From NCBI GenBank assembly GCA_013289715.1, contig JABCZJ010000012.1, forward strand, positions 62,001 to 126,000: 64,000 nucleotides of DNA, read 5' to 3'. The stretch is from Acidobacteriota bacterium. Its GTDB lineage: Bacteria > Acidobacteriota > Terriglobia > Acidiferrales > UBA7541. The position numbers and the translations under genes were made by a program. Each line of letters opens with the position of its first letter. The first letter of the stretch is position 1. The notes below the pieces were generated by a model. The model searched no databases. It was not told the DNA's origin and was given only the letters and a program-made list of their open reading frames with translations. Positions 36,046 through 44,761 of this stretch are shown here, piece by piece.

Positions 36046-37110
36046 GTGCAATTCGCTCGAATGATTTCTGCTGTGGATGCGCACGCTTGCGGCGAACCGG
36101 GCCGCGTAATCGTTGGCGGTGTGCTCGACGTTCCCGGCGCCAGTATGTTTGAAAAAATGAAATATCTCGAAACGCGCGCCGACGATCTTCGAAAGTTAAT
36201 GCTGCGCGAACCGCGCGGCTACCCAGCATCCAATTGCAATCTGATTCTGCCGTCCACAAACCCCGAAGCCGCTGTCGGCTTCGTGATCATGGAACAAACC
36301 GAATATCCGCCCATGTCCGGCACCAATACGATCTGCGTCGTCACCGTGCTGCTCGAGACCGGAATGATTCCCATCCGCGAGCGCATCATGAAGCTAAAGC
36401 TCGATACTCCCGCTGGCCTGGTCGAAGTCGAGGCGGAAATCGAAAATAACAAAGTGAAGCGCGTCACGTTTCAAAATGTTCCGGCGTTCGCTGCGCACCT
36501 CGACGCCAACGTCGAAGTTCCCAACCTTGGCACCATAAAAGTGGATGTGGCCTACGGCGGAATGTTCTATGTGATCGCCGATGCCGCGCCTCTGGGCTTT
36601 CACCTCACTCCGGATGAAGCGCGCGACATCGTCCGCGTCGGCGAAATGATCAAAGCCGCGGCCTGCGAACAGCTCCCTGTAGTTCATCCGGAAAATTCCG
36701 CGATTGCCGGCATCACCATCGCCCAACTTTCCGCGCCCGCCGACCATCCGCGCTCCGACCGCAAGAACACCGTGATCGTCTCCACCGGCAAACTCGATTG
36801 GAGCCGCCCCTCCTCATGGACTGGCGCGCTCGACCGCTCGCCCTGCGGCACCGGAACTTGCGCAAAAATGGCTGCGCTTCACGCCAAAGGCCAGCTACCT
36901 TTGCACCAAGATTTTGTGCACGAAGGAATCTTGGGCACGACTTTTACCGGCCGCTTGATCGCGAAGACGCACGTCGGTTCGTACGCCGCCGTAGTTCCTA
37001 CAATCAGCGGACGCGCCTGGATCACCGGAATCGCGCAGTACGTCCTTGATTCCGACGATCCCTTTCCCAGCGGCTACAAGGTAGGAGATATTTGGGGCAG
37101 CGCTGAATGA
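36046..37110 (+). CDS. Proline-racemase-family protein, Ser/Cys type (probable 3-hydroxyproline dehydratase)
   Basis: A 354-residue protein. The first catalytic Cys of the family is Ser (about 91) in MSGTNTICVV; the second, Cys about 267, is kept in SPCGTGTCAK. Family members with Ser/Cys are known as trans-3-hydroxy-L-proline dehydratases, some with 4-hydroxyproline epimerase activity, whereas true racemases and epimerases have Cys/Cys. The usual His after the first Cys (CGH) is Thr here. Start: a GTG at 36046 with GGGGG upstream; ATG at 36061 is an alternative. It likely turns 3-hydroxyproline into pyrroline-2-carboxylate in the cytoplasm. It stands after the permease, 3 kb before the 4-hydroxyproline operon. 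Confidence 0.75.
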   Translation: MQFARMISAVDAHACGEPGRVIVGGVLDVPGASMFEKMKYLETRADDLRKLMLREPRGYPASNCNLILPSTNPEAAVGFVIMEQTEYPPMSGTNTICVVTVLLETGMIPIRERIMKLKLDTPAGLVEVEAEIENNKVKRVTFQNVPAFAAHLDANVEVPNLGTIKVDVAYGGMFYVIADAAPLGFHLTPDEARDIVRVGEMIKAAACEQLPVVHPENSAIAGITIAQLSAPADHPRSDRKNTVIVSTGKLDWSRPSSWTGALDRSPCGTGTCAKMAALHAKGQLPLHQDFVHEGILGTTFTGRLIAKTHVGSYAAVVPTISGRAWITGIAQYVLDSDDPFPSGYKVGDIWGSAE

Positions 37111-37141
37111 ACTATCGCGGCCAGGACCAGAGCGAGCGCTG

Positions 37142-39448
37142 TCAACGCCCTCTCGGCGTCTCCTCCCGATCCTCATGAACTTCAAAACCGCCCGGCGGCG
37201 TCACCCCCAACAAATATTCCACAAAATAATCCCATCGCCGCCGGATCAAATAAGGATTTCCGCCTTCCCCGTGATACATGTTCGGCACCAATATCATGTC
37301 AAAATTTTTATTCGCCTTCATCAATGCATCCACGAAACGCATGCTCTCGACCGGGTGCACGTTGTCATCAATATCGCCGTGCACGATCAGCAAATGACCT
37401 TGCAGCTTCCCCGCCATCGTGACATTCGATTGCGCGATGTAATCTTCCTGCAGCGGATAACCCTGATACAACTCGTTCCACCAGGCCTTATCGAGCCGCG
37501 CGTCGTGATCTCCTGAAATCGTCACGCCCACCTTGTAAAATTCAGGAAACGCCAGCATCGCATGCGCGGCACCGTATCCGCCGGCGGAAGTTCCCCATAT
37601 CCCTACGCGTTCGATATCCATGTACGGATAGCGCGCCGCCATTTGCTTGATCATCGCCACGTGATCTTCAAACGAGCCGCCCAAATTTCTATAAGAATAT
37701 TCATGGAACGCGCGTGAACGCCCGGTCGTGCCGCGTCCATCCACCATCACTATCACAAATCCCAATTCCGCCACCGATTGCAAACCGATGCGGTTCGCCT
37801 GTCCGAACGATTTCGGAACAAAAAATCCCTGCGGCCCGGTATAAACCTGCTCGACGATCGGATATTTCTTCGACGGATCGAAATTCGAAGGCCGCCAGAT
37901 CAAACCGTACAGATCGGTCGAGCCGTCCGCGGCCTTTCCACGAAACGGTTCCGGATACTTCCAGTCAGTCTTCAACAACTCCGCAGCATCAGACTCTTCC
38001 AGCACGCGCACTTCCGATCCATCCTTGGCCCGCCGCAGCACAGCTTTCCCGGGCAGATCCGCGCGCGAGTAGCTGTCCACAAAAAACGCCCCATCCGGCG
38101 ACACGCTCGCCGCATGATTTGCCTTTTCCGGAGTCAACAGCGTCAGCCCCTTGCCATCGAATCCGACGCTGTAAACATGCGTTAAATACGGGTCTTCGTC
38201 CTTCTCTCGCCCGCAGCCCAGAAAATAAACTCGCCGCGCTTTTTCGTCCACGGAGAGTATCTGCCGCACCACCCACGGCCCTTGCGTCACCTGATTGACC
38301 AGCTGCCCCGTCTTTTCGCTGTAAAGGTACAAATGATTCCAGCCGTCGCGCTCCGAAGACCACACAATCTCGCCGCTATCGTGCGCGAATCGAAAGAAAG
38401 TCTCGCCCGGATCCACGTAGCGCTCGGACTGTTCCCGGATCAGTACTTTCTGCACGCCCGTCGCGGGATCCACTACGCGCAACTCGATCGCTTTTTCTCC
38501 CCGTTCGCTGTAATCGTAAAAAATGCTCTTGCTGTCCGGGTACCAATCAAATCCCGGCCCACCTTGAAAACGAATTTCGAGTGGCGCGGTCTTGACGTCC
38601 GTCCGCTTGCCCGAAGGGATATCAAAAATAATCGGCTCGGCTGTCGGCAACGATTCTCCCGGCAATGGATACACCACGTCATACGCCTTCGGCCGCAGTC
38701 GATTCGGCGGAACGAATTGCAGAGTCGTGAAGTGTCCGGCGTTGCGCGAGTCCAACCGGTAGGTAACCAGCTTCGATGAATCCGGCGCCCAAAAAACCGC
38801 CGGACGCTGTTTCACATCTTCCGTTCCTTGAGCCACCATCGGTCGCAGCGAAGGAATCGGAGTCGCGTAATCCCAGCCCGGTTCGCCATCACGAGTTAGT
38901 TGCTGGACCGATCCCGTCGAAACGTCGCGCACGAAAAGATTGTGGTCCTTCACATAAGCAGCCCACGCGCCGCTCGGAGAAAAATCCTCATACGGGCCGG
39001 CCTGCGCATCGCTGGATTTCTTGCACTCGTACTTTTCCAGGGCGCAAGTCCACAGCGCGCCTTCCAGTTGAAAATTAATCGATTGTCCGTCCTTCGCGAA
39101 CTCAAAGGTGTCGAACGGCAATTGCGTCGCCGAGTATTCCCGCTTCGCTGCGTGGGAAAGCGAAGCCGCGAGCTTCGTGTGATCGAAAGGCGGAGCACTG
39201 GTATTCTGTCCCGCATCCACCAGAATAAATTCCGCTCCGTTCGGCCCGACCTTCCTGTACCAAAACCGGCTGGTTTTCTCGATCCAGTGTGACTGCACGT
39301 CGGCCACGTAAATCTGATGGCGCACATTTCCGGGAAGAAATCGTTCGGCGCGCTGATAGTCCGCGAGGGTTCCTTGCGCGCTCGCCAGCGCCGGAGAAAG
39401 AGTGAAAAACATCGCCAACCCACACCGCTTCCCAAAGCCGCGTTTCAT
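37142..39448 (-). CDS. Exported S9 prolyl peptidase (DPP-IV-like)
   Basis: About 768 residues from the ATG at 39448 (MKRGFGKRCG), which has GGAGGAAC before it and a signal peptide (MFFTLSPALASAQG); the longer frame is less likely. A beta-propeller N-terminal domain (WSERDGWNHLYLY and similar WD-like turns) is followed by the alpha/beta hydrolase: Ser in GTSAGGYGAAHAM (about 616), Asp in GDIDDNVHPVES (about 692) and His in MYHGEGGNPYLI (about 724). Such enzymes cleave after proline from the N-terminus of peptides. That suits proline- and hydroxyproline-rich substrates. A LacI-type operator lies in the large region upstream (39893). Confidence 0.88.
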   Translation of the reverse strand: MKRGFGKRCGLAMFFTLSPALASAQGTLADYQRAERFLPGNVRHQIYVADVQSHWIEKTSRFWYRKVGPNGAEFILVDAGQNTSAPPFDHTKLAASLSHAAKREYSATQLPFDTFEFAKDGQSINFQLEGALWTCALEKYECKKSSDAQAGPYEDFSPSGAWAAYVKDHNLFVRDVSTGSVQQLTRDGEPGWDYATPIPSLRPMVAQGTEDVKQRPAVFWAPDSSKLVTYRLDSRNAGHFTTLQFVPPNRLRPKAYDVVYPLPGESLPTAEPIIFDIPSGKRTDVKTAPLEIRFQGGPGFDWYPDSKSIFYDYSERGEKAIELRVVDPATGVQKVLIREQSERYVDPGETFFRFAHDSGEIVWSSERDGWNHLYLYSEKTGQLVNQVTQGPWVVRQILSVDEKARRVYFLGCGREKDEDPYLTHVYSVGFDGKGLTLLTPEKANHAASVSPDGAFFVDSYSRADLPGKAVLRRAKDGSEVRVLEESDAAELLKTDWKYPEPFRGKAADGSTDLYGLIWRPSNFDPSKKYPIVEQVYTGPQGFFVPKSFGQANRIGLQSVAELGFVIVMVDGRGTTGRSRAFHEYSYRNLGGSFEDHVAMIKQMAARYPYMDIERVGIWGTSAGGYGAAHAMLAFPEFYKVGVTISGDHDARLDKAWWNELYQGYPLQEDYIAQSNVTMAGKLQGHLLIVHGDIDDNVHPVESMRFVDALMKANKNFDMILVPNMYHGEGGNPYLIRRRWDYFVEYLLGVTPPGGFEVHEDREETPRGR

Positions 39449-39892
39449 TTTTTGTTCCTCCAACAAGCAGCTGTCACGCATCACAGTCTTCCAGCGGCTA
39501 TTCGTTCGCGTTCTGCAAAAAACTTTCCCGCCCACGCCCGGCCGCGATTATTCGACGCACTTATCCCCGCTGAAATCTCGAGAAGGGCTTTTCCGCGATA
39601 CACGTGAAGGACTTTGGGAAGGGGGGCCGGGGAAGCCCCGCCCTTCCCTGCATCCTCCTTGCTGGCGTCCAAGGCCGTCGGGGTGGCGACGACTCCTGGG
39701 CCATAGCGCAAGGTCCTGAAACCCGGCTTCCGCCGGAACTGGCTCGCACGCGGTCGCTGCAATCCAGCGCCGTGCGAAAAAAGGAACGCGGAGAGGTGAT
39801 TCGGCCTGATGTTATGCCACATCCGCGTCTCCGCGTAAACTGCAGAAAGGAAACGGGAAAACCGAGCACCGGGCAAAAGCCACAGCGATTTG

Positions 39893-39906
39893 AGTAAACG
39901 TTTTCA
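39893..39906. promoter_or_regulatory. LacI-type operator, island copy 2
   Basis: AGTAAACGTTTTCA, sharing the AGTAAACGTTT core with 29508 and 50810. It lies between the S9 peptidase (-) and the hydroxyproline operon (+). Confidence 0.6.
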
Positions 39907-39944
39907 GAAGGCCTCATGTTTTCAGTTGCCTAACCTCGGCACGA

Positions 39945-39959
39945 TGTATATTATATGCA
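39945..39959. promoter_or_regulatory. Candidate GntR/FCD operator
   Basis: TGTATATTATATGCA: the half-sites TGTATAT and ATATGCA mirror each other with one mismatch around a central T. AT-rich TGTAT...ATACA palindromes are typical of FCD-type GntR regulators, one of which is encoded at the end of the operon. Binding is inference. Confidence 0.4.
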
Positions 39960-40183
39960 GGCTGCCCCGTCAATGCTCATTTACCCACATCCCGGTTCTG
40001 CGGCACTTACTCCACGCCATTCCGCTTTCCGGATACCCGTGGCGCTCATTCCATTGCTGCTCATCCCCGCCCTAGCCGTCTGCGCTCGAGCGTCCTTGCA
40101 ATTTCGCTCGCAAAGCTCTGCTATGAAACGCAATAATGCACCTTTGATACATGTCTCCCGAGTAAGGATCGGATAGCCTGCTC

Positions 40184-41176
40184 ATGAGTCTTACCAAACC
40201 ACGTGTTGAAAATAGCCCCGCGAACATGTTCGACACCGTCGAACGCATCCACATCGTCGATTCCCACACGGGTGGGGAGCCCACCAGAATTATTGTAAGC
40301 GGCGGCCCGGACCTCGGCCGCGGCTCGGTGGCTGAACAATTGGACCGCTTTCGTCTCGACCACGATTACCTCCGCAGCGCGCTCGCGAATGAACCGCGCG
40401 GCTCCGAAGTTGTCGTTGGCGGAATTCTCTGCAAGCCTGCGGATCCCAACAGCGCTGCCGGCGTAATTTTCTTCAACAACGTCGGATATCTCGGTATGTG
40501 CGTGCACGGCACTATCGGGCTCGTCATCACGCTGGCGTACTTGGGGAAAATCACCTACGGCGATCATCGCATCGAAACACCCGTCGGCACAGTCACCGCC
40601 ACGCTCCATGAAACCGGTGAAGTCACTGTGGTAAATGTCGCCAGCATGCGCACGGCCGCAAAAGTTACGGTCCAGGTGCCCGGTTACGGCGCCGTCACCG
40701 GCGACGTCGCCTGGGCCGGCAACTGGTTTTTCCTGGTCAACAACGATTCCATCGAGTTGACTGCCGCGAATATTGAAAAATTGACGGAATTTGCCTGGGC
40801 CATTCGCCAGGCGCTGGCAACGAACGGAATCACCGGCTCCGACGGCAAAGAGATCGATCACGTTGAACTCTTTCGCCCATCAAGAAAGCCCGGAATCCAA
40901 AGCCAGAATTTCGTTCTTTGCCCCGGCAAGGCCTACGACCGTTCGCCCTGCGGCACCGGTACCAGCGCCAAGCTCGCCTGCCTCTACGCCGATGGAAAAT
41001 TGAAACCCGGCGAAGTGTGGCGCCAGGAAAGCATCGTGGGCAGCGTTTTTGAGGGTCAAGTTCGCATTGAAGACGGCCAGGTATTGCCTATTATTAAAGG
41101 TTCCGCGTTCATTACATCGGAGGCGGATGTGATTCTCGATCCGCGCGATCCCTTTCGTAATGGCATTTACCCGTGA
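40184..41176 (+). CDS. 4-hydroxyproline 2-epimerase
   Basis: A 330-residue proline-racemase-family enzyme with both catalytic Cys: about 105 in LGMCVHGTIG and about 256 in SPCGTGTSAK. The His after the first Cys region fits the hydroxyproline epimerases. It inverts trans-4-hydroxy-L-proline to cis-4-hydroxy-D-proline, the first step of the pathway. The ATG at 40184 is used; ATG at 40226 (MFDTVERIHI) is a possible alternative. Its last bases overlap the GTG of the next gene (GTGA), indicating translational coupling in a six-gene operon. Proline racemase is less likely given the operon. Confidence 0.9.
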   Translation: MSLTKPRVENSPANMFDTVERIHIVDSHTGGEPTRIIVSGGPDLGRGSVAEQLDRFRLDHDYLRSALANEPRGSEVVVGGILCKPADPNSAAGVIFFNNVGYLGMCVHGTIGLVITLAYLGKITYGDHRIETPVGTVTATLHETGEVTVVNVASMRTAAKVTVQVPGYGAVTGDVAWAGNWFFLVNNDSIELTAANIEKLTEFAWAIRQALATNGITGSDGKEIDHVELFRPSRKPGIQSQNFVLCPGKAYDRSPCGTGTSAKLACLYADGKLKPGEVWRQESIVGSVFEGQVRIEDGQVLPIIKGSAFITSEADVILDPRDPFRNGIYP

Positions 41177-42300
41177 ACAAGCCGTCTGAAGTTGTGATTG
41201 TCGGCGCTGGAATCGTTGGCGCCGCATGTGCCTTCGAACTCGCCGCAGAAGGCTTGCGCGTTCTGGTAATTGACGAAGGCTTCCCCAGCACTGGCGCGAC
41301 CGGCGCAGCCATGGGCCACATCGTCGTCATGGACGATTCCGAGGCGCAGTTTGCCATCACGCGTTATTCGCAAATTCTTTGGGACGATCTCTGCGACCAA
41401 CTTCCCGCCGCGGTTGAGTTCGATCCGTGTGGCACTCTGTGGGTCGCCGCAGATGAAGAAGAAATGGCCGAAGTCCGCCGAAAATTTGACTATTACCGCG
41501 AACGCGGCGTAAACGCGGAAATTCTCGATTCGCAGCAGGTTCGTGATGCGGAGCCGCGCCTGCGCGCGCCGCTCACCGGCGCGCTGCGCGTGCCGGGAGA
41601 TTCCGTCGTCTATCCGCCCTGCGCCACTGGATTCCTGCTGCAGAAAGCTCGCGAATTGGGAGCGCGCATCATTCACGGCCGACCTGTCGCCGCAATCGGA
41701 GCAGGCACCGTGCGCCTCGCCGATGGCACAGTCCTCGCCGCAGCCTTCATCATAAACGCCGCCGGCCAGTCCGCTCCGCAACTCAGCCGCGGAATCAGTA
41801 TCAAACCGCGCAAAGGCCACCTGGTGATCACCGATCGCTATCCGAATTTTCTCCGACATCAAGTCGTCGAGCTGGGTTACTTGAAAAGCGCGCACTCCCT
41901 CACTGCTGATTCTGTGGCTTTCAACGTACAGCCTCGCAAAACGGGCCAGATATTGATCGGCTCATCGCGCCAATACGGCGCGCAAAATTCTACGGTGGAT
42001 GAATCAATCCTCGCGCGCATGCTGCAGCGCGCATTCGAATACATGCCCGACCTGAATTCACTTTCCGCGATTCGCGTATGGACCGGTTTTCGTCCCGCCA
42101 CTCCCGATAAGCTACCGTTGATCGGCCCCTCGCCGGAGGATCCATCCGTTTTAGTCGCGGCAGGCCACGAGGGTCTGGGCATCACCACCTCGCTCGCGAC
42201 AGCCAAGCTGATCTGCGCGCAAATTCTGGGCCAGCGTCCCGCAATTCCGGTTCAGCCCTATCTGCCTTCCCGGCAGATGACTGCGGAGGCCCATGTCTGA
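41173..42300 (+). CDS. D-hydroxyproline dehydrogenase, FAD subunit (DAO family)
   Basis: A 375-residue glycine/D-amino-acid oxidase-type flavoprotein. The N-terminal dinucleotide fold is VVIVGAGIVGAACAFELAAEG; substrate-domain landmarks are ATGAAMGHIVVMDDS, GQSAPQLSRG and the late FAD motif RPATPDKLPLIGPS with AGHEGLGITTSLA. It oxidises cis-4-hydroxy-D-proline to pyrroline-4-hydroxy-2-carboxylate, passing electrons to its partner subunits. The start GTG overlaps the epimerase stop. The following [2Fe-2S] and FAD/NAD genes make a three-part enzyme like the heteromeric dehydrogenase of Pseudomonas. Confidence 0.85.
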   Translation: MNKPSEVVIVGAGIVGAACAFELAAEGLRVLVIDEGFPSTGATGAAMGHIVVMDDSEAQFAITRYSQILWDDLCDQLPAAVEFDPCGTLWVAADEEEMAEVRRKFDYYRERGVNAEILDSQQVRDAEPRLRAPLTGALRVPGDSVVYPPCATGFLLQKARELGARIIHGRPVAAIGAGTVRLADGTVLAAAFIINAAGQSAPQLSRGISIKPRKGHLVITDRYPNFLRHQVVELGYLKSAHSLTADSVAFNVQPRKTGQILIGSSRQYGAQNSTVDESILARMLQRAFEYMPDLNSLSAIRVWTGFRPATPDKLPLIGPSPEDPSVLVAAGHEGLGITTSLATAKLICAQILGQRPAIPVQPYLPSRQMTAEAHV

Positions 42301-42538
42301 ATCCGTTTCCGTGCGCGTAAATGGAAAGCCGGTAACCGTTCGTGCGGGCGCCACCGTCGCCGTCGCGGTTCTCGCTTCCGGCGCGACTTGTCGTACGTCG
42401 GTCACGGGCCAACCGCGCTCACCTCTCTGCGGCATGGGCACGTGCTTCGAATGCCGCGTCGCAATCAACGGAGAGCCGCAGCGCCGCAGTTGCCAGGTAC
42501 TTTGCGAAGCGAACATGGAAATAGAAGCCAATGGATAG
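42293..42538 (+). CDS. [2Fe-2S] subunit of D-hydroxyproline dehydrogenase
   Basis: An 81-residue ferredoxin-like protein with Cys46, Cys51, Cys54 and Cys67 (PLCGMGTCFECRV, then RRSCQ), the plant-type [2Fe-2S] spacing. It is the small electron-carrying subunit between two flavoproteins. Its ATG overlaps the end of the upstream gene (ATGTCTGA), and its own end overlaps the next ATG (ATGGATAG); equal stoichiometry is likely. Confidence 0.88.
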   Translation: MSESVSVRVNGKPVTVRAGATVAVAVLASGATCRTSVTGQPRSPLCGMGTCFECRVAINGEPQRRSCQVLCEANMEIEANG

Positions 42539-43811
42539 CGTGAAACATCTCAGATTCGACGTGGCCGTCGTCGGCGCGGGCCCGGCCGGAATCGCCGCCG
42601 CACTGGCAGCCGCCGATTCCGGCAAGACCGTCGGCCTGATTGACGATAATCCCGCCGCAGGAGGGCAGATTTGGCGCGGTGCACAAAACGTTCAGCGGCA
42701 TTCGGTGTCGGCCGTCTGGCTGGAACGTCTGAATAAGTCAGCAATTCAACTCGTTCGCGGTGCACGGGTCTTTCACGCTGCGGATGGCGAACTCGCGGCA
42801 GAATCCGATGATTCCGCGATTCAGATCAGCTACGGAAAACTGATTCTCGCCACAGGCGCGCGCGAACTTTACCTGCCTTTTCCGGGCTGGACGCTTCCGA
42901 ACGTCATGGGCGCGGGCGGCCTGCAAGCCTTGGTAAAATCCGGTCTCGATATCGCCGGAAAACGCATCGTAGTCGCCGGAACCGGTCCCCTCCTGCTGGC
43001 AGTCGCCGCATACGCGCGCAAATGCGGGGCGAAAGTGGTTGGCATTTGTGAGCAGACCACGCGGCCACGCATGGCACGCTTCGGCATGAAAATGATGCTC
43101 GTTCCCGGCAAAGCCGCCGAAGCCTTGCACTTCGCTTACGAGCTTCGCGGCATCCCGCACTGGACCGATTGTTGGCCGGTGGCCGCCTTCGGAAATCGGC
43201 GCCTCGAAAGCGTCCGCATTTCGCGCCAAGGCCAAACCAGCGAAATCGAATGCGACTATCTCGCGTGCGGTTTTCATCTGATACCGAACGTCGAGCTGCC
43301 GCGCATGTGCGGTTGCCAACTCAAAAACGGATTTGTGGACGTCAATGAATACCAGCAGACCTCGGTGGCCGGAACATACTGCGCCGGAGAACCCACCGGA
43401 ATCGGCGGCCTCGAGCTCGCCCTCGTCGAAGGTGAAATTGCCGGGTACGCGGCGACAAATTGGGAAGATCGCGCCAAGCATCTATTCCCGAAGCGCGCAC
43501 GGTACCAAACAGTTGTGCGCATTCTGAAAGCTGCTTTCCCGCTGCGTCCCGAGCTAAAAAATCTCGCGCGTCCAGACACGCTGGTCTGTCGCTGCGAGGA
43601 TGTCTCGCACGAACGCCTGTGCGAATACACCTCCTGGCGCGCTGCCAAGTTGCACACCCGCTGCGGCATGGGGCCGTGCCAGGGACGCGTTTGCGCTCCC
43701 GCTGCCGAATTTCTATTCGGTTGGCAGATTGATTCCGTCCGCCCGCCACTCTATCCGGTACGTTGCTCGAGCCTGGCGGCAATTCCATCGCATTCTGTGC
43801 CACGAAATTAA
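42531..43811 (+). CDS. D-hydroxyproline dehydrogenase, FAD/[2Fe-2S] large subunit
   Basis: 426 residues. The N-terminal FAD fold is VAVVGAGPAGIAAALAAADSG with GGQIWRG; a second nucleotide fold is IVVAGTGPLLLAVAAYARKCG. ATGAREL and YCAGEPTGIGGLELALVEG are typical of this oxidoreductase group. The C-terminus has four Cys in LVCRCEDV and HTRCGMGPCQGRVC, a BFD-like [2Fe-2S] domain as in HcnB/OoxA and LhpF-type subunits. Electrons probably leave to the respiratory chain. It overlaps the [2Fe-2S] subunit by 8 nt and precedes the deaminase by 13 nt. Confidence 0.85.
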   Translation: MDSVKHLRFDVAVVGAGPAGIAAALAAADSGKTVGLIDDNPAAGGQIWRGAQNVQRHSVSAVWLERLNKSAIQLVRGARVFHAADGELAAESDDSAIQISYGKLILATGARELYLPFPGWTLPNVMGAGGLQALVKSGLDIAGKRIVVAGTGPLLLAVAAYARKCGAKVVGICEQTTRPRMARFGMKMMLVPGKAAEALHFAYELRGIPHWTDCWPVAAFGNRRLESVRISRQGQTSEIECDYLACGFHLIPNVELPRMCGCQLKNGFVDVNEYQQTSVAGTYCAGEPTGIGGLELALVEGEIAGYAATNWEDRAKHLFPKRARYQTVVRILKAAFPLRPELKNLARPDTLVCRCEDVSHERLCEYTSWRAAKLHTRCGMGPCQGRVCAPAAEFLFGWQIDSVRPPLYPVRCSSLAAIPSHSVPRN

Positions 43812-43824
43812 ACGGAGGATTCTG

Positions 43825-44748
43825 ATGAAGTGGAAAGGTGTAATGCCCGCAATCACAACCTGCTTCGATCAAAACGAAAAAGTCGATCACGCCTTCATGG
43901 CCAATCATTGCCGCTGGCTGGTGGAAAATGGCTGCACCGGAGTAGTCGCGCTCGGCTCGCTCGGAGAAGGCGCCACACTTTCATTCGACGAAAAGGTCGC
44001 GATCCTCCGCAATTGCGTAGGCGCTTTGAAAGGCCGGGCTCCGGTAGTCGCCGCAATCTCCGCGCTCTCCACCGCCGAAGCTGTCGCGCAAGCGAAAGCC
44101 GCGGAATCCGCCGGCTGCGAAGGCCTCATGGTTCTTCCGCCGTATGTCTACAAAGGTGACTGGCGCGAAATGAAATCCCACGTCGCCGCGGTTCTGAAAG
44201 CCACTCCTCTTTCCAGCATGCTGTACAATAACCCTGTCTCTTACGGAACCGATTTTCTTCCCGAGCAGATTCAGGAACTCGCAGGCGAGCATCAGAATTT
44301 GCATTCGGTGAAGGAATCGAGCACCGACGTGCGCAGGGTCAGCGCGATTCGCGCTCTCATCGGCGATCGCCTGGTTCTATTTATCGGCGTCGACGACGCC
44401 ATCCTCGAAGGCATCGGAGTAGGCGCCACCGGGTGGATCGCGGGCCTCGCCAACGCGCTGCCGCGCGAATCCGTGGACCTGTTCAATTCTGGCATGGAGG
44501 GAAAATCCGCGCAGGCTTTTGAGCTGTATCGCTGGTTTTTGCCGTTGCTGCGTCTGGACACGGTGCCAAAATTCATCCAGCTGATAAAGCTAGTCCAGCA
44601 AGAGCTCGGCATCGGTAACGCGCGCGTGCGTGCCCCAAAACTGGAACTCGTGGGTGAAGAATTGGAATCAACTAGAAAGCTAATTCGACAGGCCATGCAA
44701 AATCGGCCAAAGAATGCGAGCTCCGCGCTCGCGCACGCCGCAAGGTAA
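43825..44748 (+). CDS. DapA-family pyrroline-4-hydroxy-2-carboxylate deaminase
   Basis: A 307-residue aldolase-fold enzyme of the dihydrodipicolinate synthase group. The Schiff-base Lys is about 163 in HSVKESST and the catalytic Tyr about 134 in MLYNNPVSY; GSLGEGATLS is the family substrate loop. In hydroxyproline operons such proteins deaminate and dehydrate pyrroline-4-hydroxy-2-carboxylate to 2-oxoglutarate semialdehyde. Operon position between dehydrogenase and KGSA dehydrogenase fixes this role; true DapA is unlikely. The ATG at 43825 follows GGAGGATTCTG; the longer frame runs inside the previous gene. Confidence 0.9.
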   Translation: MKWKGVMPAITTCFDQNEKVDHAFMANHCRWLVENGCTGVVALGSLGEGATLSFDEKVAILRNCVGALKGRAPVVAAISALSTAEAVAQAKAAESAGCEGLMVLPPYVYKGDWREMKSHVAAVLKATPLSSMLYNNPVSYGTDFLPEQIQELAGEHQNLHSVKESSTDVRRVSAIRALIGDRLVLFIGVDDAILEGIGVGATGWIAGLANALPRESVDLFNSGMEGKSAQAFELYRWFLPLLRLDTVPKFIQLIKLVQQELGIGNARVRAPKLELVGEELESTRKLIRQAMQNRPKNASSALAHAAR

Positions 44749-44761
44749 AGGATCTGCACAA

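Larger units (their letters stand above)
39449..40183. promoter_or_regulatory. Divergent control region: S9 peptidase and hydroxyproline operon
   Basis: No gene is supported in these 735 bases; the open frames are Pro/Arg-rich shadows. Two sites stand out. AGTAAACGTTTTCA (39893-39906) is copy 2 of the LacI-type operator. TGTATATTATATGCA (39945-39959) is a near-perfect palindrome of the FCD-GntR kind, one mismatch, 225 bases before the epimerase gene. The operon may be under both LacI and GntR control. Confidence 0.55.

Noticed and set aside
39481..39876. 131-codon minus-strand frame in the control region
   Set aside because: It has no ribosome site and random Arg/Pro/Ala composition, and it overlaps the operator-bearing region.
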